DNA from: Struthio camelus
Lineage: Eukaryota > Chordata > Aves > Struthioniformes > Struthionidae
Length of the DNA stretch: 64,000 nt
Assembly (NCBI RefSeq): GCF_040807025.1
Contig: NC_090952.1
Location: forward strand, 2,046,001-2,110,000
Direction: 5' to 3'
Below are positions 14,856-25,862 of this stretch, piece after piece. Both the position numbers and the translations under genes were made by a program. Positions within the stretch are counted from its first letter, which is position 1. The number at the start of each line of letters is the position of its first letter. The notes beneath the pieces were generated by a model that made no database searches, was not told where the DNA came from, and saw only the letters and a list, made by a program, of their open reading frames with translations.

Positions 14856-14886
<31 letters not shown>
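14843..14886. repeat. (AT)n microsatellite
   Basis: An interrupted AT/TTATA tract of 44 bases. It is followed within 20 bases by an A-rich stretch (14905-14990) containing AAAC and CCCCC runs. Short ORFs read through it on both strands and are not genes. Confidence 0.95.
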
Positions 14887-14894
<8 letters not shown>

Positions 14895-14904
14895 TAACAA
14901 AGAA

Positions 14905-14990
14905 GTTGCAAAAAATCCCCCGAAACAAAAAGGAAAAACATAAAAGGAGAAACAACCCCCCTCCCCAAAACAAAAACAAAACAAATATAT
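14905..14990. repeat. A-rich low-complexity stretch
   Basis: Runs such as aaacaaaaaggaaaaacataa and caaaacaaaaacaaaacaa dominate. It could be a decayed retroposed A-tail, but no retrocopy body is recognisable to its left beyond the AT repeat. Confidence 0.7.
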
Positions 14991-17342
14991 TACATATGGA
15001 AGAGAAGAATATGACAGGCTGCACGGTAACCAGAATTTCACCACATCCCAAGTCTATACAATGGAGTTACTATGAGAAGAACAACCAACAGCACCGAGCC
15101 CTGCAGGAGGCAGAACCATGGTGGGCGCGTGACCTCCAGTGAGGGCCAGACCCACCACCACTGCTCCCCTCCGCTCTGTGGTCCTGCCCCTCTGCATGGA
15201 CCATGGGAAACGTTCATTCATTAGGATGGGCAGCGGAGCCCGTAGGGGCTTGGATTGGCTGAAACGGCTGCTGTGTCATCATACACCAGGCAGTTTTAAC
15301 CAATGGAATTGCTCGCTAATGGTCTGAGGCCACAAGGCAGCAGGAGAGGTATGGCCTGAAACAGATCCTTTTTCATCTACATGAGCATGGATGGGGGCTG
15401 CTTGTCCCTCCCTTCTGGATAATGCTCGGGCAGGTTTTGCTTTTATAAAACCAGGAGAGAAAAATGTAGGTGAGGCAGAAATTGCTCCTAACCCCAGAAC
15501 TGTCTCCTCAGGGTGCTGGGGCTCCTCTCGGCACTCAATCATACGAGCTCTCTGCTTCTTCCTCCTGCCTGACATGCGTATGAGACGTATGCAGCGGAGT
15601 ACAGGTATCCCACTGCAATTAGTGCAATTTCATCAGGTGCAAATGTCACATTAATGGCTCGTGCGCTCTGAGTTAATGGATGTGCTGAGTCCTCTAGCAA
15701 TAAGCCAGTCAAAATAGTGCCAGTGCAGGCAGAAAGCTTGGCACCTGGATTGCAAACGCTAAAATTCACCTCCAGTGCTTGGGCATTTGTTTGAGGTTGA
15801 TGCATCACAAGCAGCCCCTGCTGGGCCCAGCACATAGGGAGAATAATTTTTAGTGATAGCCCCACATGGCTTTGAAAAACATACAGCAAAAAATGGCAAT
15901 TTGTCATCTTAAAATTGTGTTTCTGTGCTTAGCTGCAGGGACCGGCAGACACGAAACTGCTGAATGGGAATCTGTCAGACACTGGGACCAGAAGCAAATA
16001 ACCCCTTTCTATCAACTCTGGCGTGATGCACTGCATGCTGCAAGTCCCTGCCAAGTAACATGGAGCCTCCGAAAGCAGGGAAAGCAGCCCAGATCAGAGG
16101 CAAAGAGAAAACACCTCTCTGAAGACCAGTACATGTGGTAGATCACTTTTCTGCAGGCGATATGCTCCTCCCTCCCCACAACTCGCTCATTAGGCAACCA
16201 GTCACCACAAATGTCACACACATGAAGTGGAGGGATGCTGTGCTAAGGAATGGGCTCTTTTTACACACGCCCTCCCTGTACTCAGCTATCATCCAGCTAC
16301 TGCTACTGACAGCAATTTAGACTTAATGAGACGTATACCTCAGCACAGACCGCTGAAGTCCTGACAGCCTTGCTGTCTGTCTCGGCAGCCGGTCTGGTGC
16401 ATTGTCCTGGTCAGAGCCCTCCTTGGCCATCGCTCGAGGGCCCATGTGCACATCGTGCCCTGATGCAGGCCTGGCAGCGGGATGGCACCTGCAGCTGTCG
16501 ACCGCAAGCTGTGGTGGCTGCGGGATAAGGGTTGGATCACTGTCCTCATGCTATGCCACTGAGACACCCTGTGAGAAGGGCCCTGAGACAGGAGTGCATG
16601 GAAAATACCAGCTGTGTCCATCCAGGGCCCCACTGTGCCAACAGCTTGAGACCCTTCTGGTGGGGACAGGGTTGTCACTTGAGGGTGACAAGTTTTCAGA
16701 CAGTTCCTACAGCACAACATCCAGAGGACAAAAGCAGAGTTCAAACCTCATGGACTAATGCTCATGCTGGCTCAGAGTGCAGACCACTGGCACATCCTGT
16801 GCTGACTTGACCCCTAGTCCTTCCCTGGCCATTCACTCCCCTCCTTGCACACACCTGCCACAAGTCATACCAAAGCCTCTGTCTGCAGGCTCCTGTGCTG
16901 GGCCTTGGCTCCCAGGAGCGTCCCGCAATGCACAGAACGGTACACCCTGCACAGGTTTGGCTTTTAGGCCAATGTGGACATGAGGCTTGGCCATGAGATT
17001 TGGTCTTTTCTGGTTACTGGGAGGGATTCACCGGGAGCACTGGTGGCACCCAAGGAGCTCACTGAAGCCTCTGGGCCAGATTCAGCTGTTGGCCACACGG
17101 CACAACCCTAGAGCGAACAGAACGGCTGAACGCTCACACGACCAACACAGAGAATGAACCGAGAATGAACAGAGAGCATGTCCGAATGACATGCCACCCT
17201 GCCATTAGGACGTGATCTCCTCCCTTTTAAACACCTTAATTCACACCTCATACCAGCTCAAGCTGCGGATCAGAAAGTGCACTGGGAGCAGGCCTCGGTG
17301 CAGAGGCAGTGGCTTAGCTTTGGGTCATAGATCATGAATGTC

Positions 17343-17378
17343 TTTGGGCATGACTTTGGGCATGACTTTGGGCATGAC
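17343..17378. repeat. 12-bp tandem triplicate
   Basis: The unit tttgggcatgac occurs three times in a row without mismatch. It reads in frame in a short ORF (GMTLGMTLGMT type), which is probably incidental. Confidence 0.95.
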
Positions 17379-18096
17379 TTCCCCTGCTACTCAGCACAGG
17401 GATATGTGCTTTTTCTGCAAGACACTGGACACTAATGGAGATTTATGCTCAGCTGAATGGGGCTGTGGGGCATGGGCGCCTCAGCATAGACAGCAGGCAC
17501 CCCTGTCCGGGTGCACAGCTGGACATATCCTGGCGTCAGGAAGGAGTATCTGCCAAATGTCTGTGATGGGGGTATGACATGCCTCAACTTGCTCCTCTTC
17601 ACTTGTGGGCCTCCCCGACTTCTAGTGAAACGTGACTTCCCAGAGGAGTAGGAATGGTGGGGTTGGAGGGAACAGGTCCAGCTTCCTTCCACCGTGGAAC
17701 TGCAAATCTAAGCACAAGGAGTTGTAGGAACACAGTCAACAGCAGCATGCACACGCCTGGGCGAGGCAACAGGACAGCCCTTCTCAGAGCTGGCTTCGCT
17801 CTCACAAACCATCTACCACATAAACAACTTCAGTGTTTCAGATTTGGCTGCCTCTCCAGGTGAAAGAGGTGCATGCATTATCTATCATATCAGAGAAGCT
17901 GCCAAACACAAAAATCTCACCAGAAAATGGTGCTCAGGTCCCACTTGGCTCTTGAGACATCTAGGAAAGGGCTCCAAGAAGCTGGTCCCTCCTGCTCCGC
18001 CTGCACCTCTCAGAGAGACGAGTGGAGCCAGCCCTCTGACCACACCAGCACCTGAGAAGGTCACCCAAAAACCCTCTCCAGCCCTTTCAGCCCCAA

Positions 18097-18102
18097 AATA
18101 AA
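18097..18102 (+). other. Isolated plus-strand AATAAA
   Basis: An AATAAA hexamer lies in an A-rich run about 100 nt beyond the MID2 poly(A) signal, on the opposite strand. No plus-strand gene ending here could be recognised, so it is probably a chance match. It would matter only if a convergent plus-strand transcript exists. Confidence 0.2.
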
Positions 18103-18186
18103 AACAAAACAATCCACGTGACAATCCGCTTCGGGAGAGATTTGATCACTCCACAAAAGAGTTTCACAGGCCTCACTCACACAGAA

Positions 18187-18414
18187 ATGGAGCTCGTCAA
18201 CAGAAGTTTATTTTCAACCGCGGTTAAAAGTCCTTTCTTTTTCCCCTTTAAAAAAAGCTTTGTGTGGGACAGTGCTTGCTTGCTTGAGCATTATTGAGCT
18301 GGCTGCAGGGGCTGCTCTCCAGCTTTGTTGTCTGGAAGCTCCCAGCTCCCAACTACTAGCATCTGTCAGCATCTCCGTGTGCTGCTGCAGGGCACGGGCA
18401 GAGCTGGATACAGC
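18187..18414 (-). other. MID2: MID2 3' untranslated region (proximal form)
   Basis: This is the stretch between the stop codon and the inferred cleavage site. On the transcript strand it runs through a T-rich part and ends about 20 nt after AATAAA. It would be a short 3' UTR of roughly 230 nt. MID family mRNAs often use more distal poly(A) sites as well, so a longer form running further to the left cannot be excluded. The exact end is inferred, not observed. Confidence 0.6.
18207..18212 (-). terminator. AATAAA poly(A) signal of MID2
   Basis: The plus strand reads tttatt, giving AATAAA on the MID2 strand about 200 nt after the stop codon. A GT-rich stretch (ctgtgtgagtgagg, then tttgtggagtg) follows on the transcript strand at about 18145-18185, as expected of a downstream element. 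Cleavage would fall near 18185-18195. Confidence 0.65.
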
Positions 18415-18817
18415 CTAGTGACAGGCTTTCATCCCTGATACATACGGGGACTCCTGGGGCCTGCAGTTACACTCCTGTTGCTCTGGGTAGTCTATGAAGT
18501 CCGGGGCAGGTAGACCCGAGAGGATCATCAAAGATTTGTTCCAGATGGTGAATGTTGGACACACTGGTAGGATGAAGGAAACCTCAAATGTGTGGAGGTG
18601 GAGGGAGTTGGCTGGGTCATAGAAGGAGAGCGCGTTGTTGTCATAATCCAGGAGGACGCCGAGACGCTTCATCTGAGGGTGGACCTCCACCAGCATCTCC
18701 TTGTTGTTGTGTCTCACCACAAAGTTGTTGTTGCAGCGGGAGAAGACCCAGGATGAGGAGTTCTTCCCGATCCACTCGTTCTTGGGGGCTGACTTGTAAG
18801 CCACCCCGATGGCATAC
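18415..18817 (-). CDS. MID2: MID2 last coding exon, rest of B30.2 domain and C-terminus
   Basis: The exon completes the split Trp codon and encodes residues 301-433, starting [20 protein letters not shown] and ending at a TAG at 18415-18417. The acceptor is gtcttccag. It holds the remaining SPRY strands, including the LGVLLDYD motif, the [17 protein letters not shown] stretch and the [13 protein letters not shown] motif. After [13 protein letters not shown] comes a Cys-containing tail ending [11 protein letters not shown]. Human MID1 ends soon after its equivalent of FIDYPEQ, so this extension identifies the gene as MID2. MID2 is a microtubule-associated RING E3 ubiquitin ligase that can pair with MID1. 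Nothing here looks broken. Long ORFs on the opposite strand are shadows. Confidence 0.98.
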
Positions 18818-21800
18818 CTGGAAGACAGGACAAGCTTAACTTTTAGTAACCTCCCACCTTGGAATGAAATGAATCCCATCCCCGAGGGCTGCTCTGACCA
18901 TGTGCTTTAGGAGTCCCCTTCCAAAATACCGCTGGTGAGGTTATTTCATGTAGCCTGGCCCATCAGGGTTTAAACAGAGCCTTGCAGGGATCCCATACGC
19001 TCAGGGGACTTCCTGCCACCACAGCACCTTGCGGGGCCAGAGCGTGTCGCACAGCCCTCATGCTCTGGGAGCAGGCAGAGCAGTGCCTACTCTGCACAGT
19101 CTAACAAGAAGATGGCAGATTTGCTCCTCGCTCGCTCCTTATGCAGGCCAGGCTCCAGCTGGTGTCCTAGATAGAGGCCTGCAGGTGCTACAGCTGCAGA
19201 AATATCACAGGGGCACTGAGCACGATCCATGGAACGAATGCAGAAATTTCATGGCATCTTCAGCACGGAAATGGATGGGATTCCCAAGCTTAGCCCATCC
19301 AGCTGCTTTTCCCTGTACCATCTGCCTCTGACTCCTCTCGACAGCACAGAGCGCAGCTGCCACAGCTGTGCGTGTGACAGTGTCTAAGGGCTCATTGTAA
19401 AAGCATCACAGGAAAAGCTTTATACAGCTGAAAACCTACTTGCAGCAGCTTGGCTATCAACAAGCTTTATTCCTTCCCAATGTAATCTTCTCCTGCCAGG
19501 AGAGGAGAGAGCCAGAGGTGATACAGTTGGGTTGTTTCAGTAGGAAACCTTCCATTTTAACTCCATTGTGCTGCATAAGCAGAACAGCTTTAAAAATGTA
19601 TCACCTTGATAATGTTTCTTTAATGTCTTTCGGCTCACCTGCACCACGTGAGGGGCGAGACTGGGAGCAGTACTTTGGTGTGAATGTGTTTTTCAGCCCC
19701 GGGCCAGCTGGGAGACTGATCCCAGTGGATACGAGCATTTGGAACAGCTTCTGACCCAGGGCTGTCAGCCGAGATCGCCCTTGTTTTAACTCCTGAAAAC
19801 TTCCCCCTGCCCCCAGCAAAGAGAGGGGAGGCAGCTAGCAGGATTCCAGTTAGCTATGACAGGAAGATGTATTTTTTTCTGCAAATGACCCCTGGGGCAT
19901 CAGATCTGGTGTTCTGCATATGTGGCAACAGCCACATACGAAGGTTTTGGGGAAAGGCAAGTGACCCCCCCTTCTGCTGCAACCCCCCTGGACAAAAAGC
20001 ACCTCAAGTGAAACACTACTCCTGCACTGTCAAGAGCAGTGCAGGCTGCCAGCCCACTGCTAGACCTTTCCATCAGGTTTGGTTTGAGCCCCTGGAAGGA
20101 TATCTTCACTTCCCTGAAACTCATGGTCATGATAGCATGAGTTAGTGGGCAAAAAGAGAGGGTGTGCTGTGTCTCTTTGGGTTCTGACTCCTGGCACTCT
20201 GTTAAAAAAATCAGAATCATCAGTTTGAAGAATCGTAGTGCCTATTTGTTTTGCAATAAAATCTTCTAATCTGGCAGGGATTTAATCCTAGGGTGAGGTT
20301 TCCTAACAGTCTCTTCAGATTGGCACAATTATGAGCTGTTAGAAATTGCCATTTCCCATGGACTAATTTGTTTTGCTCAGTACAGTTTCCTCTTGGCTGA
20401 CAGCCCCAAAGCACTGCCACCCCAGCAGTGCTGCACATGCACCACTCCAGGCCCTCATGATGCTACACTGAGCTGAACAGGAACCAGGGGAAGTGTACCA
20501 CAACCTTGTCCTCCTGTTGCTTCTTCCATCACAAAGTGCCTGTTGGCCTCATGGAAACATCAGCTCAAGTCTCCTGGGTGAATGCTGGTGTTATACAGCC
20601 TGTCCTTTACAGGGGTTATCACTGAAAAGAGCTGATGGCTGCTCTAAGACATTATGCAAGCTAAGATAGAATTCACACATCTCTGAGAAAAGACAGCAAC
20701 TTCAAAGACAGTTTCATCCTTACTGCTGAAAGACAGCAGTAAGGGGTTGTAAATCACAGGTATGCATCTCTGCCATGTGATCACGTCTTTCTAAAAAGTG
20801 TTTTCTAAGAATTGTGAAGCTGTCAGAGATTAACACTTCAGGAATCAAGCACTGCACTACTTTTGCGCTCACAAAAACTGTCACACAATGCTCGGGGACT
20901 ATCTAGTTTGTGCTGGCAGAGAAGCTCCGCTGAGGAGTGCAGACTGGTTCACCTACCTCAGCTCAGCTCGCCTAGCTGCCATGCAGTCAGCTAACATGCA
21001 GGCACACTGTGAGCTGATGCAAAGCAGCCGGTGGCACTGGTTCCATGAAGTTTAACGAACTCAGTTCCCAAGGCCAAGGCATTTAGCTAACAGTAACCCT
21101 CGACCACAAATGACTGGGGCTAATATCCTTCCCCAGATCTGCAGTAGTGAAGAAAAGGTTTAGAAAATATGGGGACATGCAGAGAGGCTGTACACTTCCA
21201 AGCCTCGTCAGTGCTGCAGTTTAAATCAAGATCATTTCTAGTTTCCTGACAAAAAGCTCACACAACCCTGCTCTGAGGCATGTATTTGCATATGCACATA
21301 TGAACATACAGACACATGCAGCAGACTGCTTACTTGGGACTGACAGCCTACAGTTTGGGAACCATTTCTTTAAAATATTGTGAAGATTTCATGTGTATGT
21401 AGAGTCTTTCTCCCTTTGATTTTCAAGAGTGTCTGACAATCTTGTAATTGCATTTGCCTGCTGCTCTCTCTCCAAACTCAAAGTACGGTCAAAAGCAACA
21501 GGAAAGGGAGTGCATCATATGGAAGGAGCGCAAAATCAGCGAACGATCCATTCCCCAAAGCAGGTCAGCTTGCTGATTGTCCCTCGTGGGTCTGTTTGAG
21601 AGAGAACAGTTGTATTTTTCAGCAGCACTTGAATACAAATTCTTCCTTGGCAGGAGAGCTCCTGCAAATGCACACACATTTCTAGGAATAGCTCAGTCCT
21701 CATAATATTCCACAAAGGTGGTAGCATGCAAACAACACAGGTTATGAGCTCTGTCTAGGAAACAATCTCGGAGTATGGTGGAAGAGGGATTTAATTGACT

Positions 21801-24800
21801 AAAGACTGTTGTTAACAGACCTGCCATTTCAGGCACTATCCACTGAATAAATGCTGTGGTTACCTTCTGATTTACGTGCATCGGCACAAGCTGTGCTCTG
21901 TTGTGTACTTAGCAACAGGACAAAACTGGGAAGGGGAAGGCTGGCTTGAGAGTTCATCATCGCGGGAGGACGGACAGCAGTTTTGATGCCCTGAGCTGCT
22001 TACAGCAAAGCTCACAAGCTGGTAACATTAATCTGTGTGAAGGTATCATCCTGTCTGCGGCAACAATGAAGTGACGGGACAAAGTGGGGAAGGGCTCTCA
22101 GTGTCTGAGCGGGGGCTGAGGAGTAGGGAGATGGAGCTTTTATTAAGGCTGCTGAGAGCTTCAGGTCCCACCGTGCCTTTCATCAAAGCATACCTTCTAT
22201 AAACCTCACTAGGACAGAAGGCTCCAGGCTTGCTCTCAGTCACAGCCACAGTAAACTCAATGAGCCATCTTCTAGCATGTGACCATGCCTATTCTGTACC
22301 TGAATGCATCCCTCTGCAGAGCCCAAGGAACGGCTGTATATTTGAAACCAATTTCCTCATCTAACGGGATTGCAGTATTCGGTCATCAGCAAAACAACGC
22401 CTGGAACGGATTCATTTCTAAGAAACAGCTCCAAATGTAATTCTGCTTCTTGAGAAACAACTGACAAATCAAGCTGCTGAGCCCAAAAACTGCTTTTAAA
22501 CAAAGGGAGTGCTATCTTACGTCCCTGGCTCATTCCTTCTGCTGCTGTCTGGACATGTTCTGTGGGCAGGAACTTGGTCTTGAGGGCATGTCCAGGGTGC
22601 TGATTTGTGGCAGAGCTTGCTAAGATGAGGGAGGGAGGTGCTGTCAGTGAAGGAAGATATATTTCTGACCACAGAGAGGTGTTTAGGGTGGAGATAAAGC
22701 ACCAGCTGAATACAAAGACAGCTTTCTTCTCCCCTTCCTTCTTACCACTGTTGGAAGCAAGAGTTTGTACTTGGGGCAGGACCACACCTGGCTGTGTTCA
22801 GCTTCCTGCTGTAACAGGGGACATCAGGCCACTGAATGTGAGCTGGGTTCAGTTTTTGGCCATGCACCACCTTGGACTTGCCCCTGAGGTTGTGCGGGGT
22901 TGGGCTGCCTCTGGACTGCAAGCAGCTTGCAGTTTCTCTGCTGTGGCTTGCAGAAGCAGACCTTCTGTGAAAGTGTCTCTGAGAAGGGCCCTGGGGAGAA
23001 AGCAGTAGGTTGCTGGGGAGGAGCAAAGCTAAAACAATCTCCATCCTTGCAGTCCCTGTCAATGCCACTTCCATCTCCCAAGGAGCACAGGGGAGGTTTC
23101 TCTTTTGCCCCACCACCCTCACAGAATCTACCCTTAGAGCCTGGACCACAGAATAGTAATTAAACTTCTGCCCACCGAGCATATGGAGGTGTTTGCTGAC
23201 TCTAATGTAGAGGTTGATCTGGGAGCATGTGCAATTTCTGGGTGATCCCTGGCCAGAGCCACTCTGCCCTCACCCTCCCAGCCCAGCCCTGGAGACAGTG
23301 TAGACAGTAGGGCTCCACAGAGCACTCTGATTGTGGGATGACTTGTGGGTAGGCTTTGCATGGTACTGGGGTTGCATGGTGAGGAGAGGGAAAAATTTGC
23401 CATGCTGCTTTCCAGGGGAGCCGGCATCCACTCAGATCACAGACTCCTTCAGAAAAGGCAGAGAGAGAGTACTGTGAAAGAAGTGTTGCAGTCCTGGGCT
23501 GCTGTTACTCCAGATATCCTACCAAGCCTGCTGACCTTCACTGAATCCCAGGTCACTGAGACAGGAAGAAAGCTCTTGGCATTTCTGCTTATGGGAGGGA
23601 GACACCAGCTCCTCCTCCCTCAAGAGATGAAGCTTGTTGCAATGCAGGCAGCCTCTCCTGAGGCAGAACCACGCAACTCAGCAGTGCAAGGTGATAGAAA
23701 GCAAAGGGCAACCAAAGCATTGCTCTCTTCTTTGACTCGCTGCCTCCTTTGCCATCACAGGGCAGAGATGTCCCTGTGGGTAGAGGGAACCACAGCATGG
23801 GATGGTTGATCCTGCCAGCTAGCAGCAATGTGGTATCAATACAGAATGTAATAGAATGAAGCAGGCTTGGGACATGCTCCCCTGAACCGTCTGCCCACAC
23901 AGGGCAAACTTTCCCCAGAGATATTCCTTGTCTCCCTTGCCAACATACACTTCCTCTCCCTCTGCTTAGCCTTCCAGACCCTGACTTCATAACCATGTCT
24001 GCCCCATTTCAGTGAGACCTCGCATGAAACAGCTCAAGAGACGACACTGCGCACAACAAAACTGGCAGATCTAAACAAACTGCCGCACCTCCACCCATCC
24101 CTGGGGCACTGTCCACATTCAGTGCTCTGGTCTATACTATTCCAGTGCCAGCCCTGACTTCGTACTGGTGTTGGTAATCAGAAGTGACACTCCCTTCCCT
24201 GTTGCGCTGTGGATCGCAGGGCTGTATCTTCTCTTGTGCAGAGACCCTCACACCCTTTTAATGATGCTAGCCTTGAGCTCATTTGGAAGTAGGCAGCTGT
24301 ACTAGAACAAAGGGAAGTGATTCATCACTGAAAAGCCTAAACTCATCTCTTGAACAGTGGCCTGTGCTCTGGATTGTCTTTCATTAGCAGAGTGTTTTCA
24401 GGACAGTGTGCGTGGGCTGGACGTAACCCTGGGCACTTGCATAGGACTCAAAAGGTCACTTGCGCTAGAGACTTTGCACACAGAGATTGAGCTGGCGTTT
24501 GAGCTCTCTCAGTCATTAGCAGTGTCAGCAGTTAAGGAAAATGAATAAATAAGCTTCACCTTGCAACGTGAATGGATCTGATCCAAAGGCAGAGAAAGAA
24601 GAATCTCAAAAACCTCTTGTAAATCCACAGCCACCAGGATTTAAGCTCTCTCTTCTCAGCAATGACAACACCAGCTACCTCTCCAACCATGAGGAACTCT
24701 GCCAAAACCCTGGCCTTTTACAATAGCATGTCCTGCGGCATCTCTGGTGAAATCTCAGAGGGCATGTGAGGAAGGAAGGAAGGGAGGGAGGGAAGACAAC

Positions 24801-24812
24801 AGTGCTGCCTAC
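18818..24812 (-). other. MID2 intron between the two B30.2 exons (5,995 bp)
   Basis: The intron begins with gtaggc after exon 24813-25020 and ends with cttccag before exon 18415-18817. It interrupts the SPRY domain at a split Trp codon. It holds a pyrimidine-rich simple repeat next to its donor and a perfect 11-bp hairpin at 18 bases into 20700-20750. I see no CR1 copy and no further exon. Confidence 0.8.
24768..24796. repeat. GGAA/GGGA purine repeat
   Basis: The plus strand has gaggaaggaaggaaggg then gagggagggaaga. In the MID2 transcript this is a CCTTCC/CCCTCC polypyrimidine tract starting 16 nt after the donor of exon 24813-25020. Confidence 0.9.
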
Positions 24813-25020
24813 CAGGTTGAAGATCCTACCACCACCTCCCAGTAGTGGCAGCCGCTGTCGATGAACACGTTGCCTGCCGCTCCATAGCATCCTGTACCGC
24901 TGAACCTCTCGGGTGTGTGGCTCTTCTTCAAGGAGCTTTCGTCCTTTTCCATCTGTAGCCCGTCATTGGAGATCTTCAACTTCTTATGAGCCATCTTGGG
25001 GTCCAGCTTAAAAGGCTGAC
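24813..25020 (-). CDS. MID2: MID2 exon (208 nt), PRY and first part of SPRY
   Basis: The exon encodes residues 232-299, starting [20 protein letters not shown], with a split Ser codon before and a split Trp codon after. The acceptor is cttgtaacag and the donor is gtaggc. It covers the PRY segment ([19 protein letters not shown]) and the start of SPRY, including the HYWEV motif near the end, which is a hallmark of B30.2 domains. B30.2 domains serve as protein-binding modules for E3 ligase partners and substrates. The length of 208 nt matches the corresponding MID1 exon. A CCTTCC-rich tract begins 16 nt after the donor in the transcript (24768-24796 on the plus strand). Confidence 0.97.
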
Positions 25021-25724
25021 CTGTTACAAGAAGGACACAAGGATTACTATTTATGTTTGTTATCATCATCATGCAGGCTGAAAATGGCAGGAAATGTCTC
25101 CCTCAGGCTCTTTGGACATCCACCACAGGCTGTCACAGTGAGACAGGGCTACTATTGGAATAGTCCTTTTCCCCACCAATCAAGAATATTGTATTACAGA
25201 TGCTAGTTTGTCCTTGTAAGACATTAAGGCACAGCCACATGCCTTGTTCAACTATTGTCAAGGGCTGATCCATAAGTCATAGGACTCTGTGATGCTTCTG
25301 TGCCCCCGGCACATGCAGAAGCTTCCCTAACCCTGCTGGAAGGTGTAGGCAAGTCGCTGCTGCCAAAGTCTGCAAGAAAACCACCTCTCTGGGCATCAGG
25401 CACTGCCAACAAGAGAGAGGGAATCAGAGACAAGAGCAGAGTCTGTGCTTTGGACTCATTCCCCAAACCAGGAATCATTCGCCTTCCCTGATGAAACAGA
25501 GAGAAAGGGAACCAGCTTGGAGGTGAAAATGTGGAGAAAGGTGGGGAGAAATGAGCTGAAAAGAGAGTGAGATCTCTGACCCCAAGGAAGGATCTGAACA
25601 TGCCTCTGAGCTGCTGCTTTACACCAAGATGAGCCCATGCTGACCTTTCCATAATTGTTTGTAATAATTCTTCTCACCCTTTGCCTAGCAGGCAGGATGG
25701 GGACACGAACAGGGGCTAGGAACA

Positions 25725-25862
25725 GGGGGGACTTGGGTCACAAGTTCAGACCTGCTGTCTGACTGCAAGCTCCTTAACCCCTCTATTTCTCTAGCTGCAG
25801 GAGACATATACTGCTGCCACCCACATCTCTTTTGAAAAACACTTTGAGATGTTCCCTGTAAG
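25725..25862 (-). repeat. MIR-like ancient repeat relic
   Basis: The plus strand reads ctccttaacccctctatttc, then atactgctgccacccacatc, then tgaaaaacactttgagatg, which matches the order of reversed MIR-type elements in amniotes, including the well-kept aaacactttgagat core. This is the clearest of the ancient relics in the window. Confidence 0.55.

Larger units (their letters stand above)
1..18186. other. Non-coding DNA downstream of MID2
   Basis: I find no exon with recognisable protein similarity and flanking splice sites here on either strand. I looked for parts of VSIG1, which lies downstream of MID2 in mammals, and saw none. ORFs reach 188 codons (for example near 3481-4047 and 13623-14189) but have no domain features and low-complexity composition. 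The stretch contains a MIR-like relic near 2260-2440 and an AT-rich palindromic patch at 5380-5460. It also contains A-runs near 6193 and 11119, a MIR-like relic near 11470-11600, an AT microsatellite near 14843, and a 12-bp triplicate at 17343. The remainder shows nothing I can name. Confidence 0.6.

Noticed and set aside
14752..15051. ORFs reading through the AT repeat
   Set aside because: Their YIYIYIY-type text is a direct translation of the (AT)n microsatellite.
17343..17378. Possible CRISPR-like or satellite array
   Set aside because: Only three directly adjacent 12-bp units without spacers; a small tandem repeat in a vertebrate genome.
1..18186. Next gene downstream (VSIG1 in mammals)
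   Set aside because: No immunoglobulin-domain exon or signal-peptide exon could be recognised on either strand.
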